Shown piece after piece: positions 52,166-61,661 of a DNA stretch of 64,000 nt. The first letter of the stretch is position 1. The number at the start of each line of letters is the position of its first letter. The DNA comes from an uncultured Collinsella sp. (GTDB taxonomy: Bacteria; Actinomycetota; Coriobacteriia; Coriobacteriales; Coriobacteriaceae). A program made the translations under genes and the position numbers. A model generated the notes under the pieces. That model was not told where the DNA came from and ran no database searches. It worked only from the letters and a program-made list of their open reading frames with translations. The stretch lies in the NCBI GenBank assembly GCA_900541745.1, contig UQLA01000009.1:1-64000 (forward strand), in the 5' to 3' direction.

Positions 52166-55100
52166 TTAGCGCCCGTCGCCGCCGAGCAGCGCCAGAACAT
52201 CTTCGCGGCTAAATAGCGCCGACGAGATGCCGTCGCCGCCGAGCACGCTGTTGACCAGGTCGCGCTTGGACTCCTGCATCTGCATGATGCGCTCCTCGAT
52301 CGTGTCCTTGGCGATGAGCTTGTACACAGTCACGGTGTGCTGCTGGCCAATACGATGCGCACGGTCGGTCGCCTGGTCCTGTGCGGCCACGTTCCACCAC
52401 GGGTCGTAGTGAATGACCACATCGGCCGCCGTCAGGTTAAGGCCCACGCCGCCCGCCTTGAGCGAAATCAGAAACACCGGCACCTCGCCCGCCTGGAACT
52501 GCGCGACCATCTTGGCGCGACTCTCCTTAGACGAAGCGCCCGTGAGCTTAAGGAAGGCGATGTCCTCCTTGGACAGGCGCTTGCCGATGATATCGAGCAT
52601 ACCCGTAAACTGGCTGAACAACAGGATGCGATGCCCGCCGTCGAGTGCACCGTGCACGAGTTCCATGCACGTATCGAGCTTGGCGCTCCCCGCCTTGTAA
52701 TCCTCGTAGTGTAGACGCGGGTCGCAGCAAATCTGGCGCAGCTTGGTGAGCTCGGCGAGCACCTTGAGCTTGTCTTTCTTAAACTCGGATGCCTCGCGGT
52801 GCTGCACCTGCTGGGCGATGCGGTCCTGGTTTGCCAGGTACAGCTTGCGCTGCTCGCCGGTGAGCTGAGCCACGACGGTGTCCTCGATCTTTTCGGGCAG
52901 ATCGGCCACCACGTCTTCCTTGACACGGCGCAGCACAAACGGCGACACGAGCGCCTGCAGGCGAGCGGCGCTGTCACCCTCGGCGTGCTCGACCGGGCTT
53001 TCGAAACGCTTGGCAAACGACTCGCGCGCGCCAAGCAGGCCCGGCATCAAAAAGTCGAAGATGCTCCAGAGCTCGGACAAGCGGTTTTCGATGGGCGTGC
53101 CCGTCAGGGCAAAGCGCACGCCGGCAGGCAGGCGCTTGGCGGCGCGCGCCACCTGGGTGAGCGGGTTTTTAATGTACTGGGCCTCATCGAGCACCACGCG
53201 GGCAAAGTCCTGCTCGACGTACTCGTCGATATCGCGCCGCATAAGGTCATACGACGTCACGACCACGTTATGCTCGGCCACGCCGGCGATCTGCACGCGA
53301 CGCTGGGCCTTGGCGCCCACAATGGCGCACACATCGAGCGACGGGGCAAAGCGCTCCAGCTCGGCGGTCCAGTTGTACACAAGCGACGCTGGGCACACCA
53401 CAAGCGTGGGCTTCGTGTCCCCCGCTTCCACGCGCGCCAGGATATGCGCGATCATCTGCAGCGTTTTGCCCAGGCCCATATCGTCGGCCAAGATGCCGCC
53501 GAGGCCCAGGTGCTCGAGCGAGCCGAGCCACTGGTAGCCGTCGACCTGGTAGCCACGTAGTGTGGCCTTGAGAGATGCCGGCACCGTAAAGTCCATCTTG
53601 CCGAGCGTGTCCAGGCGCTCGACGGTACGGCGGAACGCAGCGTCGCGATCGGCCTCGAGCGACGGCGTGCGCGCGAGCATGCTGTCGACGAACAGGGTAC
53701 TCGACGAGGGAAGCGACACGCCGTCGAGCAGATCGACGGCATCGACCCCCAGATCCTCGGCAAGGCCAAACGCGGCACGAGCGCCCTCGTCCAGGCGAAC
53801 GATGTCGCCAGACGTAAGGCGAGCGAACGTCTGGTGGCGCTTGCACGAGTCCAGATAGATGGCAAGGTCTGCAGCCGAAAGGCCGCTCGCGCCCAGCTCG
53901 ACGTCGAGCAGGTTGCTCTTGACGGTGGCGCGCACCGAGAGCTTAGGCGCAGGGCGTACCGAAATCTGGCGCAGGCGGTCGCTGAGCATGACCTCGCCCA
54001 GCTCGGACAGGGCAGACAGGCCCTCGGTCAGCAAGTGGAACAGTTTCTCGTCATCGCGTTCCTCAAATGCCAGGCCGCCCTCGTAAAAGTCGAAATACAG
54101 AGCCGCCGTGTCCATAACGCGAAACTCTGCCACCTCGTCGCGCGGCGGCACGCCCGGGCGCTGCTCTTCGAAGGGGCTGCCCGGAGCGCCCAGGCTAAAG
54201 AGATCTGCCGACCAGTCGCCGTAGGTAACCGTAACTTTGCAGGTCACGAGTCCATCGTCGACGCCGATCGCCATGGCAAAGCCCGGCTCGGGCGCCACGG
54301 TATCGAGCGCAGCGGGCGCGGTAAGGTCGGTGTAGTCGCGCAAAATGGGCAGCGCCATGCGACAGAACTCACCCACCTGGTCGGCAGCGATATGGACCGG
54401 CGTACGACAGGGCAGCAGACGCGACAAAAACGGTGCGGCATGCTGGGCGAACGCCGCATCGGCGCGGCGCGCGCGGTGCGTGTCGACCAGATAGGCAACG
54501 TCGTCCGAAGCAAAGCAGTATGCATCGGCCGGCAGGCGCAGATCGTAGCTGCCACCGGCCGCCGGCGCGATTTTGGCGGCAAGGAGCGGTGGCCGCTTAG
54601 ACAGCGCCTCGTCCTCCCCTTCCGGAGGCATCTCAACCGCCACGTCATAGGTGCGATGCGTCGTCGTCCCCCGCGACCAGGCGGGCTCAAAGGAGATGGT
54701 CTGGCCACGCAGCAGGTCCAGCACATATACGATGCTATGCTCGGACAGCGGCAACTGACGCTCGGCGACAAAACCGCTGCGGGCAAAGTCGTACGATGCC
54801 GAACGCGAGCTTGTGATGTCATCGAGATAGGCGACTGTCGCCACAACAAGGTTGAGCAACTTTGTCGACACGTCTTCGAAGGCTTCGGGCGTATGGGCAA
54901 ACGTGAGCTTTTTGCCGTACGAGAAGGTGCCGCCTCGGACATAGGCGTCGGCCATGCCGTCGATATCCTTGACCACGTAGGACACCGAACCGCAGCGAAT
55001 GCGGAACTCGAGCGCCCAGCTAAAGCGGTCGGCGAACAGCGGATTGTAGTACGGCACCAACGAGGGCTCCAACGCCGCTTTGGGGGCGTCGGGATCAACG

Positions 55101-55630
55101 GCACCGGCAAGCTTGCGGCGCATGCTCGCCAGCTCATCCATGCGCGCGTCCGAAAGATCGGAGAGCGCCGCCATGAGGCTGGGACTCGTGGGGACGGGCG
55201 CCGGGAAGGGAAAGTTGGGATTGACGGCCGGCGCTTGGGGCGCGGGGCGCGCGGGCTGTTTCGGCTGCGCCGTAAACGTGCGAACCGGTGTGCGCAGCCC
55301 CTCAACAGGCTCAATGCCGCTGGCGTCCAGGTACGCCAGCGCCGTGGCGATGGTGTGCTTGCACATGCCGGGGTAGCGATAGGCAGCGGGGCAATCGCAG
55401 TCGTAATCGATCACCTCGTGATCGTCCATATCGAGCGCCACGTGCGTCTTGTACAGGTCGCCGCGCGAGCCGCGCACCGAGCCCTCAACCGTCACGTTTT
55501 TGGAGAAGCGCGAGCCGCTGTCCTCAATCGACAACACGGCGCCGTTGAGCATGAGCGAGCGGCCCTTCATAAAGGTACCGCTCAGCGCCGCCTCTTTCCG
55601 GAGCGCCTGCACAAACGTCCCCTGTGCCAT
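52166..55630 (-). CDS. SWIM zinc-finger SNF2-family ATPase
   Basis: This 1154-residue protein has an N-terminal SWIM zinc finger (CDCPAAYRYPGMCKH, about 77-91), a bacterial SNF2-associated middle region (about 180-680), then the SNF2 helicase core. The core shows Walker A DDMGLGKT, motif II LDEAQ, TGTPIENRL, and the second lobe LLFSQFTGML and DRAHRIGQ. Such proteins are ATP-driven DNA translocases that may remodel protein-DNA complexes or aid RNA polymerase. GGAGGAAG precedes the ATG. It begins 38 bp after dnaE on the same strand, suggesting co-transcription. Confidence 0.9.
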   Translation of the reverse strand: MAQGTFVQALRKEAALSGTFMKGRSLMLNGAVLSIEDSGSRFSKNVTVEGSVRGSRGDLYKTHVALDMDDHEVIDYDCDCPAAYRYPGMCKHTIATALAYLDASGIEPVEGLRTPVRTFTAQPKQPARPAPQAPAVNPNFPFPAPVPTSPSLMAALSDLSDARMDELASMRRKLAGAVDPDAPKAALEPSLVPYYNPLFADRFSWALEFRIRCGSVSYVVKDIDGMADAYVRGGTFSYGKKLTFAHTPEAFEDVSTKLLNLVVATVAYLDDITSSRSASYDFARSGFVAERQLPLSEHSIVYVLDLLRGQTISFEPAWSRGTTTHRTYDVAVEMPPEGEDEALSKRPPLLAAKIAPAAGGSYDLRLPADAYCFASDDVAYLVDTHRARRADAAFAQHAAPFLSRLLPCRTPVHIAADQVGEFCRMALPILRDYTDLTAPAALDTVAPEPGFAMAIGVDDGLVTCKVTVTYGDWSADLFSLGAPGSPFEEQRPGVPPRDEVAEFRVMDTAALYFDFYEGGLAFEERDDEKLFHLLTEGLSALSELGEVMLSDRLRQISVRPAPKLSVRATVKSNLLDVELGASGLSAADLAIYLDSCKRHQTFARLTSGDIVRLDEGARAAFGLAEDLGVDAVDLLDGVSLPSSSTLFVDSMLARTPSLEADRDAAFRRTVERLDTLGKMDFTVPASLKATLRGYQVDGYQWLGSLEHLGLGGILADDMGLGKTLQMIAHILARVEAGDTKPTLVVCPASLVYNWTAELERFAPSLDVCAIVGAKAQRRVQIAGVAEHNVVVTSYDLMRRDIDEYVEQDFARVVLDEAQYIKNPLTQVARAAKRLPAGVRFALTGTPIENRLSELWSIFDFLMPGLLGARESFAKRFESPVEHAEGDSAARLQALVSPFVLRRVKEDVVADLPEKIEDTVVAQLTGEQRKLYLANQDRIAQQVQHREASEFKKDKLKVLAELTKLRQICCDPRLHYEDYKAGSAKLDTCMELVHGALDGGHRILLFSQFTGMLDIIGKRLSKEDIAFLKLTGASSKESRAKMVAQFQAGEVPVFLISLKAGGVGLNLTAADVVIHYDPWWNVAAQDQATDRAHRIGQQHTVTVYKLIAKDTIEERIMQMQESKRDLVNSVLGGDGISSALFSREDVLALLGGDGR

Positions 55631-55668
55631 CACTTCCTCCAATCTCGCGCGGGCCAGCAAGGTCGCCC

Positions 55669-58600
55669 TTAGATCACCGTCACTCTGCCTTGGTTACCCA
55701 CGATGGCCTTGGCCTCGGCCAGCAGCGGAATCGAGCGCGCGTTGACCTTAGCAGGTACCTCGGCACGCAGCACGCGCCCGTCCACCTGCTCGATAAAGAT
55801 CTCCACACGGTCGCCGCCCGGGTTGGTGGTGAGCACCGTGGCAAGACGCGCCATGTTGCCCTGGCTAAAGCGGCTGTTGGGCACCATGACCTCAAACACC
55901 TTGGGCTTGTTGTTCTCCTCGTTGAGCTCCAGCGGCACGATCTCCTGCGCGATGATTTGGTCGCCGCGGTCCGAGCGCTCGAGCTTGCCTTTAATGCGCA
56001 CAAACGCGTCAGACAGCTGCACGCCGGTCTCGGGATCGACCTCGCCGTACAGATACCCCTCGGCCTCCTTGTAGGTCTTGGGGAACACCACGACGGTGGC
56101 CTCGCCTTCCATGTCCTCAAGCTGCACGATGCCCATGGGGTCGCCGTTTTTGGTCACGCGCTTGGACACGCTCGAGACCATGCCGGCCCACCACAGTGCC
56201 TTGCCCTCGGGGATCTCCTGGTTGATGGTGCCGCCCGTGGGGTTTTGCACTTCGTAGCCGGTATCGATCTGCGAGAACGAGAAGTCGCGCGCTTTGCTGA
56301 GCGCATACTCAAACGGGCGCAGCGGGTGGTCCGAGACATAGATGCCCAGGACCTCCTTCTCCTGGCTCAGCTTGAGGTGGCGGTCCCATTCCTGGCCGTC
56401 CGGATCGGGCACGCTGACCTCGAAGCCCGAGCCCTCAACGTCGCCAAACATATCGAAGAACGAGGTCTGGCCGCTCGCGCGGTCCTTCTGGCGCTTTATC
56501 GCGGCATCGATGATGTTCTCGGGGTTGTTCTTGTCCACAAAGTGCATCATCTGGCGGCGCGGATACCCCGTGGAGTCGAAGGCGCCTGCCTTGATCAGCG
56601 ATTCGATCACGCGGCGGTTGGCCTGGCTCGAGTCCACGCGCTCGACAAAGTCGTGCAGCGTCTTAAACGGGCCGCCCGCCTCGCGCTCGGCGATAATCGC
56701 CTGCGCCACGCCGGTACCCACGCCGCGGATGCCGGCCAGGCCAAAGCGCACGCCCTCCTTGGTAGCCGTGAACTCGGTGCCGGACTCGTTGACATCTGGC
56801 GAAAGCACGGGGATGCCGTCGTGACGGCATGCCGAGACGTAGTGCACGATCTTGTCGGTCTTGCCTGTGTAGGACGTCAGGACGGCCGCCATGTACTCGT
56901 GCGGATAGTGCGCCTTAAGCCACGCCGTCTGCATAACCAGGATGGCGTAGCCAGCGGAGTGAGACTTGTTAAAGGCGTAGGACGCGAACTCAAGAACATC
57001 GTCCCAAATCTTCTGGGCGACCTCGCGCGTGTAGTTGTTCTTGATAGCGCCGTTCATCCAGTGGTCGTAGGTGGTCTCGTCCGAGCCATCCTCCCAGTGG
57101 AGCACCGTCGACGTGAGCAGCTTAATCTTTTTCTTGGCCACGGGCTTACGGATACGCGAGTCCGATTCGCCCTTGGAGAAGCCGCACATCTCGACGGAGA
57201 TGAGCATAACCTGCTCCTGGTAGACCATGGTGCCGTAGGTTTCGCCCAGGATGTCGTCCAGACGGTCGTCGTAGGAGACGGCCGGCTCCTTGCCGTTCAT
57301 ACGGTTGATGTAGGACGAAACCATGCCGGCGCCCAGCGGGCCCGGGCGGTACAGGGCGATCAATGCCACGACGTGCTTGTACTCGGTGGGCTTCATGTTC
57401 TTGATCGTGGCCGTCATGCCGGCGGACTCGACCTGGAAGACGCCGGCGGTGTGGCCGGAACCCATGAGCTTAAAGATCTCGGGATCGTCAAAGGGAATCT
57501 CTTCCTCTTTGATGTCGATGCCAAAGTTCTTTTTGATGTTGGCCTTGGCCTTGGAGATAACCGTCAGCGTGCGCAGGCCCAAGAAGTCCATCTTGAGCAG
57601 GCCCATGTCGGCGACGGTATGGCCCTCGTACTGGGTAATCTCGACGCCGCCCTTGGTGTCGAGCTTGGTGGGCACGTGCTCGTTGACGGGGTCGCGGCAG
57701 ATCAGAACGGCGCACGCGTGCACGCCCTCGCCACGGGTGAGGCCCTCGATCGAGAGCGCCGTGTCGATGATGCGGCGGGCGTCGTCGTCCTTTTTATAGG
57801 CCTCGGCAAAGTCGGGGTTAAACAGATCCTCTTTGCCGGGTTGTTTGTCGAGCACCTGTTTGAGCTTGACCTTGGGGTCGCTCGAGACCATCTTGGACAG
57901 GCGCTGGCCCATGTAGACCGGGTAGTCCAGGACGCGTGCGGCGTCGTTGATGGCCTGCTTGGCCTTGATGGTCGAGTAGGTGATGACGTGGGTGACCTTC
58001 TCGGGGCCGTAGAGCTGGCGAACGTGCTCCACGACCTCGAGGCGCCGCTCATCGTCGAAGTCCATATCGATATCGGGCATCTCGGTACGCTGCGGGGACA
58101 GGAACCTCTCGAACATCAGGCCGTTTTCGAGCGGGTCGAACGCGGTGATGTTCATGGCGTAGGCGACGATAGCGCCGGCGGCCGAACCACGGCCGGGGCC
58201 AACGCCGATGCCGTTGTCCTTGGCCCATTGCACGTACTCGGCAACGATGAGGAAGTAGGCGGCAAAGCCCTTGTCGCAGATGACCTTGTATTCGTACTCA
58301 AAGCGCTCTTTGATGTTGACGCCGCCGATCTCGCGCGTGGCCCAGTCGTCGCCGTAGTGCTGGCGCAGGCCCTTCTCGCACTCGCGGCGGAACTGGCTCT
58401 CGTGCGTCTCGCCGGGATCGAGCAACGGGAAGCGCGGCAGGATGATGGAGTCCCAGTCCAGCTCCACGTAGCACTTGTCGGCGATCTCGAGTGTGTTGTC
58501 GCAGGCCTCGGGGCAATACGGGAACATCGCCCGCATTTCCTCCTCGGTCTTCATATAAAACTCCGAGCCGGTCATGCGCATACGGTTGGGGTCGTCGACC

Positions 58601-59472
58601 TTGGCGTTCATGCCGATGCACATGATGACGTCCTGCACGGGCGCGTCCTCGCGGCGCAGGTAGTGGAAGTCGTTGGTGGCGATGACCTTGACGCCCACCT
58701 GCTTGGCGATATCGATGAGCGTGCGGTCCATCTGCTCGTCGGTCAGGCCGTTGTCGGTGGTGATGCCGTGTTCCTGGATCTCGATATAAAAGTCGCCGGG
58801 GTCAAAGGTATCGCGGAAGGTCTCGGCCCACTTGACGGCGCCCTCCATGTCACCGCGGTCGATGTACTTAGGGATGATGCCCGCGATGCAGGCGCTCGTG
58901 CAGATCATGCCCTTGGCGTGGCGGCGCAGGTTGTCGAGCGTCACACGCGGCTTGTAGTAAAAGCCCTGCACGGCGGCCTCGGAGACCGTCTGCATCAGGT
59001 TGACGTAGCCCTCCTGGTCCTTGGCCAGAAGGATCATGTGGTAGAGCTCGGGCTTGTGGTCGCGAGCGAGGGTCTCGTCCGGCGTAAAGTAGACCTCGCA
59101 GCCAAAGATGGGTTTGATGACCAGGGGCGGCTTGAGCTCGTCGATGTTGCCCTTCTCATCCCACATGGCCATGTCCTTCACATACTGGGCATGCTCGCGC
59201 GGGCTTTCCTCGGGATCGGGCTCCACCAGCTCGTCGCGGCGGTCTTTTTCCAAGAAGGCCTTGTCATGGCTCCAGGTTTTGTACTCGGGCGTGTTGTGGT
59301 TGACGGCGTCGCAGGCCAGCGCCAGGTCGGGCACGCCATACATGTAGCCGTGGTCGGTAATGGCCACGGCGGGCATGCCCAGCTCTACGGCGCGGTTGAC
59401 CATATCCTGGATACGGGTTGCGCCGTCGAGCATGGAAAAGACAGTGTGATTGTGCAGATGGACGAATGCCAT
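55669..59472 (-). CDS. dnaE: DNA polymerase III alpha subunit
   Basis: DnaE is the replicative polymerase. The 1267-residue protein has an N-terminal PHP domain (HLHNHT at 5-10, AITDHGYMYG near 38-47), the palm with catalytic aspartates in PDIDMDFDD (466-474), the preceding GPGRGSAAGAIVAYA loop, a helix-hairpin-helix region, and a C-terminal OB domain (WWAGMVSSV). The ATG at 59472 is immediately followed by the conserved PHP start. It is followed by the SNF2 gene on the same strand. Confidence 0.97.
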   Translation of the reverse strand: MAFVHLHNHTVFSMLDGATRIQDMVNRAVELGMPAVAITDHGYMYGVPDLALACDAVNHNTPEYKTWSHDKAFLEKDRRDELVEPDPEESPREHAQYVKDMAMWDEKGNIDELKPPLVIKPIFGCEVYFTPDETLARDHKPELYHMILLAKDQEGYVNLMQTVSEAAVQGFYYKPRVTLDNLRRHAKGMICTSACIAGIIPKYIDRGDMEGAVKWAETFRDTFDPGDFYIEIQEHGITTDNGLTDEQMDRTLIDIAKQVGVKVIATNDFHYLRREDAPVQDVIMCIGMNAKVDDPNRMRMTGSEFYMKTEEEMRAMFPYCPEACDNTLEIADKCYVELDWDSIILPRFPLLDPGETHESQFRRECEKGLRQHYGDDWATREIGGVNIKERFEYEYKVICDKGFAAYFLIVAEYVQWAKDNGIGVGPGRGSAAGAIVAYAMNITAFDPLENGLMFERFLSPQRTEMPDIDMDFDDERRLEVVEHVRQLYGPEKVTHVITYSTIKAKQAINDAARVLDYPVYMGQRLSKMVSSDPKVKLKQVLDKQPGKEDLFNPDFAEAYKKDDDARRIIDTALSIEGLTRGEGVHACAVLICRDPVNEHVPTKLDTKGGVEITQYEGHTVADMGLLKMDFLGLRTLTVISKAKANIKKNFGIDIKEEEIPFDDPEIFKLMGSGHTAGVFQVESAGMTATIKNMKPTEYKHVVALIALYRPGPLGAGMVSSYINRMNGKEPAVSYDDRLDDILGETYGTMVYQEQVMLISVEMCGFSKGESDSRIRKPVAKKKIKLLTSTVLHWEDGSDETTYDHWMNGAIKNNYTREVAQKIWDDVLEFASYAFNKSHSAGYAILVMQTAWLKAHYPHEYMAAVLTSYTGKTDKIVHYVSACRHDGIPVLSPDVNESGTEFTATKEGVRFGLAGIRGVGTGVAQAIIAEREAGGPFKTLHDFVERVDSSQANRRVIESLIKAGAFDSTGYPRRQMMHFVDKNNPENIIDAAIKRQKDRASGQTSFFDMFGDVEGSGFEVSVPDPDGQEWDRHLKLSQEKEVLGIYVSDHPLRPFEYALSKARDFSFSQIDTGYEVQNPTGGTINQEIPEGKALWWAGMVSSVSKRVTKNGDPMGIVQLEDMEGEATVVVFPKTYKEAEGYLYGEVDPETGVQLSDAFVRIKGKLERSDRGDQIIAQEIVPLELNEENNKPKVFEVMVPNSRFSQGNMARLATVLTTNPGGDRVEIFIEQVDGRVLRAEVPAKVNARSIPLLAEAKAIVGNQGRVTVI

Positions 59473-59579
59473 GTGATGAGCTCCGATGCGGGTTCGTGTT
59501 CTGACTGAACGATTTTACCCCACGGCACGGACAGCACCCGAACCTAGCCAAACCAACACGGGTAGTCTTTTTGGGACCT

Positions 59580-59729
59580 TCAAAAAGGGGAATGAGGGCA
59601 TCCAGATACATCGAGTATTACTGGAACCCCGGCGATGCGCGAAATGATTTGTGACGAATAGTCATGTCCATCAAGAAGGCTCGACGCTTCGGGCAGCTCG
59701 TCAATCGATATATCAATTCTTGGAGACAT
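59580..59729 (-). CDS. Possible 49-residue peptide overlapping the MFS gene
   Basis: The frame overlaps the last 17 bases of the MFS transporter gene and has AGGA six bases before its ATG. The product begins MSPRIDISIDELPEASSL and ends VSGCPHSPF, an acidic first half and a short tail with a single Cys. That shape recalls leader-core peptides exported by adjacent transporters, but it may equally be a fragment or chance. No modification enzyme is nearby. Confidence 0.4.
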   Translation of the reverse strand: MSPRIDISIDELPEASSLLDGHDYSSQIISRIAGVPVILDVSGCPHSPF

Positions 59730-60912
59730 GTATTCCTACCATTTTTAAAGAAACAACGGCGGTAATTGCTATCGCGATTGCGCCAATAACACCGAGCGCT
59801 ATCTGAATGGGATATAACCCCAACACATATCCAAATATGGAGAAAAACATTGCAGAAAAGAGAGCCCTTACCAGAGACGCGACGGAAAGGATCGTCGCGC
59901 GGAGATCGTCCGCTATCGCGTCTTGGATTAAGTTTTCCGAAGTGATGTACACCACTTCTGGGAGAAAACAAAGCACCATGCTAAGGCCAAACAAACACAG
60001 CGGATTTGAAGCGAACCACGGAAGAATCATGAAAAGACCGGCCTCGATTAGCATCGAGCCGAGCATGGTATTTCTTTTCCCGAAACGCGATGAGAAGAAA
60101 TCTGCTGCAATGTAGGCCGTCGCATTTACTGCATAGGATGCACCGAAAAAGATTCCTATTATGGAAACGGGAGCATCAAATGCGTCGAATACCAACTGAT
60201 TCAAGTTGTAATAACTCCCATAGAATCCATCGAGCATGCTTGTGCCGATTAGAAGAAGCAACACCGCAAAAGCGGATTCTCCAATGCACCAGGTTTCGCG
60301 TCTGAAGACCTTGGCTACGTCAAACCTTTCCTCCCCAGAGTTTTTGGAATGGGTCGTTTCCATCCTCTCAATGGGATACAGAAGGAAAAGCTGCAGGAGA
60401 TAGAAAACGGAAACGCATACGTAGAGGGCACTCCAAGATACTTGGGCAATGAATGATCCAAGTACGATTGCCACTCCCGTCGCGATTGATTGCGCGGCAA
60501 GCAGCCGAGCGTTGATGGTGAGGAAGCGGTCTCCTTGACCGGCATTTCGGGCAATTTCATATAAAAGTGCTTGTTCGGATCCCGATTGAAGGGAGTAGGC
60601 GAGTGCCTCAACAAGGGAAAGCGCGACGAGAAAGGGGCCTGAGAGCAACAGCATGCCAGCCGTATGGAAGAAAAGCAGCAGCACGCCCACTTGAATCGAA
60701 AACTTCTTTCCAAAGAAATCGCCTATCAGCCCTGTTGGCAGCTCGAGGACGACCGTTGCAATGTTAAACAGGGCTTGATAAAGCGCGATTTCCGTGACAG
60801 ACATTCCTTTCTCCGCAAGGAAAAGTAGAAACACTCCCCGATTTAAAACAAATCCCGCGAGAACGAAAAAAGCGGAATAGATGTGCAGTTGCGTAGTGGC
60901 ATTCTTATTCAT
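59713..60912 (-). CDS. MFS transporter, AT-richer than neighbours
   Basis: A 399-residue major facilitator with about 12 membrane helices. The GDFFGKK motif after helix 2 (about 65-71) and a related SRFGKRN between helices 8 and 9 match family loops. The substrate is unknown; drug or peptide export is possible. Its base composition and codon choice (many AAA, ATT, GAA, TTT) are plainly more AT-rich than the flanking genes, which suggests horizontal transfer. GGAAG precedes the ATG. A small peptide gene overlaps its end. Confidence 0.85.
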   Translation of the reverse strand: MNKNATTQLHIYSAFFVLAGFVLNRGVFLLFLAEKGMSVTEIALYQALFNIATVVLELPTGLIGDFFGKKFSIQVGVLLLFFHTAGMLLLSGPFLVALSLVEALAYSLQSGSEQALLYEIARNAGQGDRFLTINARLLAAQSIATGVAIVLGSFIAQVSWSALYVCVSVFYLLQLFLLYPIERMETTHSKNSGEERFDVAKVFRRETWCIGESAFAVLLLLIGTSMLDGFYGSYYNLNQLVFDAFDAPVSIIGIFFGASYAVNATAYIAADFFSSRFGKRNTMLGSMLIEAGLFMILPWFASNPLCLFGLSMVLCFLPEVVYITSENLIQDAIADDLRATILSVASLVRALFSAMFFSIFGYVLGLYPIQIALGVIGAIAIAITAVVSLKMVGIHVSKN

Positions 60913-61015
60913 TTGTTACTTCCATCAACTAATTTTGTCGGGCCGCTCGCTACTGGCTCGAAGCCTGAAGTGTTCACAGCTGATGTGAAGAGTGGTAAAG
61001 CTTTTGCACAGGGTA

Positions 61016-61525
61016 TCAATGGAATACATCCGAAGCGTTTTCGGCAGTATCATCGGCGAAGGCGGGATTAGCCTTTACGCGGCGCTCACCCTCGATGTAT
61101 TTGACGATTTGATCAATCGTCTGGTTGGCGTGGCTCTTGAGCTTTCGCTCATAGAAGAAGAGGCCAAGCTTGCCGCGCGTGCCAGACGTGTTGCCACCCA
61201 CACCCTGAAAATCCTCGGTATAGGTGAGCTCGCAGGCACCATCGCCAGCAGGTGCAGCCTCATAGCGCATGGTATTGATGCCCGCCGCATACTGAAAACG
61301 GACCTCATAGAGGCGCGGGTAGTCAAAGTGCTTGATCTTAACCTTGATCGCCGTGCCCTTGGCCTTGCCTTTTGCGGACTGGGCGCGCTTCTCGTACTTA
61401 TAGCCGTTGAGCTTGTTGCGGCTGGGACGCTTGCCCGTGGCGTTCTCGATATCCTGCATGATGAACCCCGCCAGAGCGTCAAAAAGCTCCTCCGGCGTCA
61501 CCTTAAGCATTTTGGTGAGCTGCAT
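61016..61525 (-). CDS. DUF3284-like protein
   Basis: This 169-residue soluble protein starts MQLTKMLKVTPEELFDALAG and continues with an alpha/beta domain resembling the START/SRPBCC-like DUF3284 family (HFDYPRLYEVRFQYAAGINT, ELTYTEDFQGVGG, KSHANQTIDQIVKYIE). Members often lie near PTS sugar genes, which are absent here. AAGGAG precedes the ATG. The function is unknown. Confidence 0.7.
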   Translation of the reverse strand: MQLTKMLKVTPEELFDALAGFIMQDIENATGKRPSRNKLNGYKYEKRAQSAKGKAKGTAIKVKIKHFDYPRLYEVRFQYAAGINTMRYEAAPAGDGACELTYTEDFQGVGGNTSGTRGKLGLFFYERKLKSHANQTIDQIVKYIEGERRVKANPAFADDTAENASDVFH

Positions 61526-61586
61526 GATGGCTCCTTATTCATTTGAACCGTTCGAGTCATTGTACCGCCCCAGGCTCTCCCATGCG

Positions 61587-61648
61587 TTACGGTGAAATGC
61601 GGACTGTTTGGCGGCTTTTTTGGCCAAAACAGTCCGTATTCCACCGCA
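61587..61648. repeat. Hairpin of the TTGCGGTG family (family B)
   Basis: A long imperfect stem (about 61590-61612 with 61622-61646) lies just after the AddA-like gene stop. Its outer end reads TTGCGGTGGAATA on the minus strand, like TTGCGGTGAGATA in the hairpin at 3098-3162, while the inner stem differs. There is no U-tract on the minus strand. Confidence 0.6.
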
Positions 61649-61661
61649 AGTTATCTGAGGG

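Noticed and set aside
53834..55672. 612-codon frame antisense to the SNF2 gene
   Set aside because: The sense strand has SWIM and SNF2 motifs; the antisense product is featureless.
55624..59508. A very long open frame (about 1290 codons) antisense to dnaE
   Set aside because: It mirrors dnaE codon by codon, as is common in high-GC genes with NNC/NNG codons. The translation has no recognisable motif and dnaE is certain.
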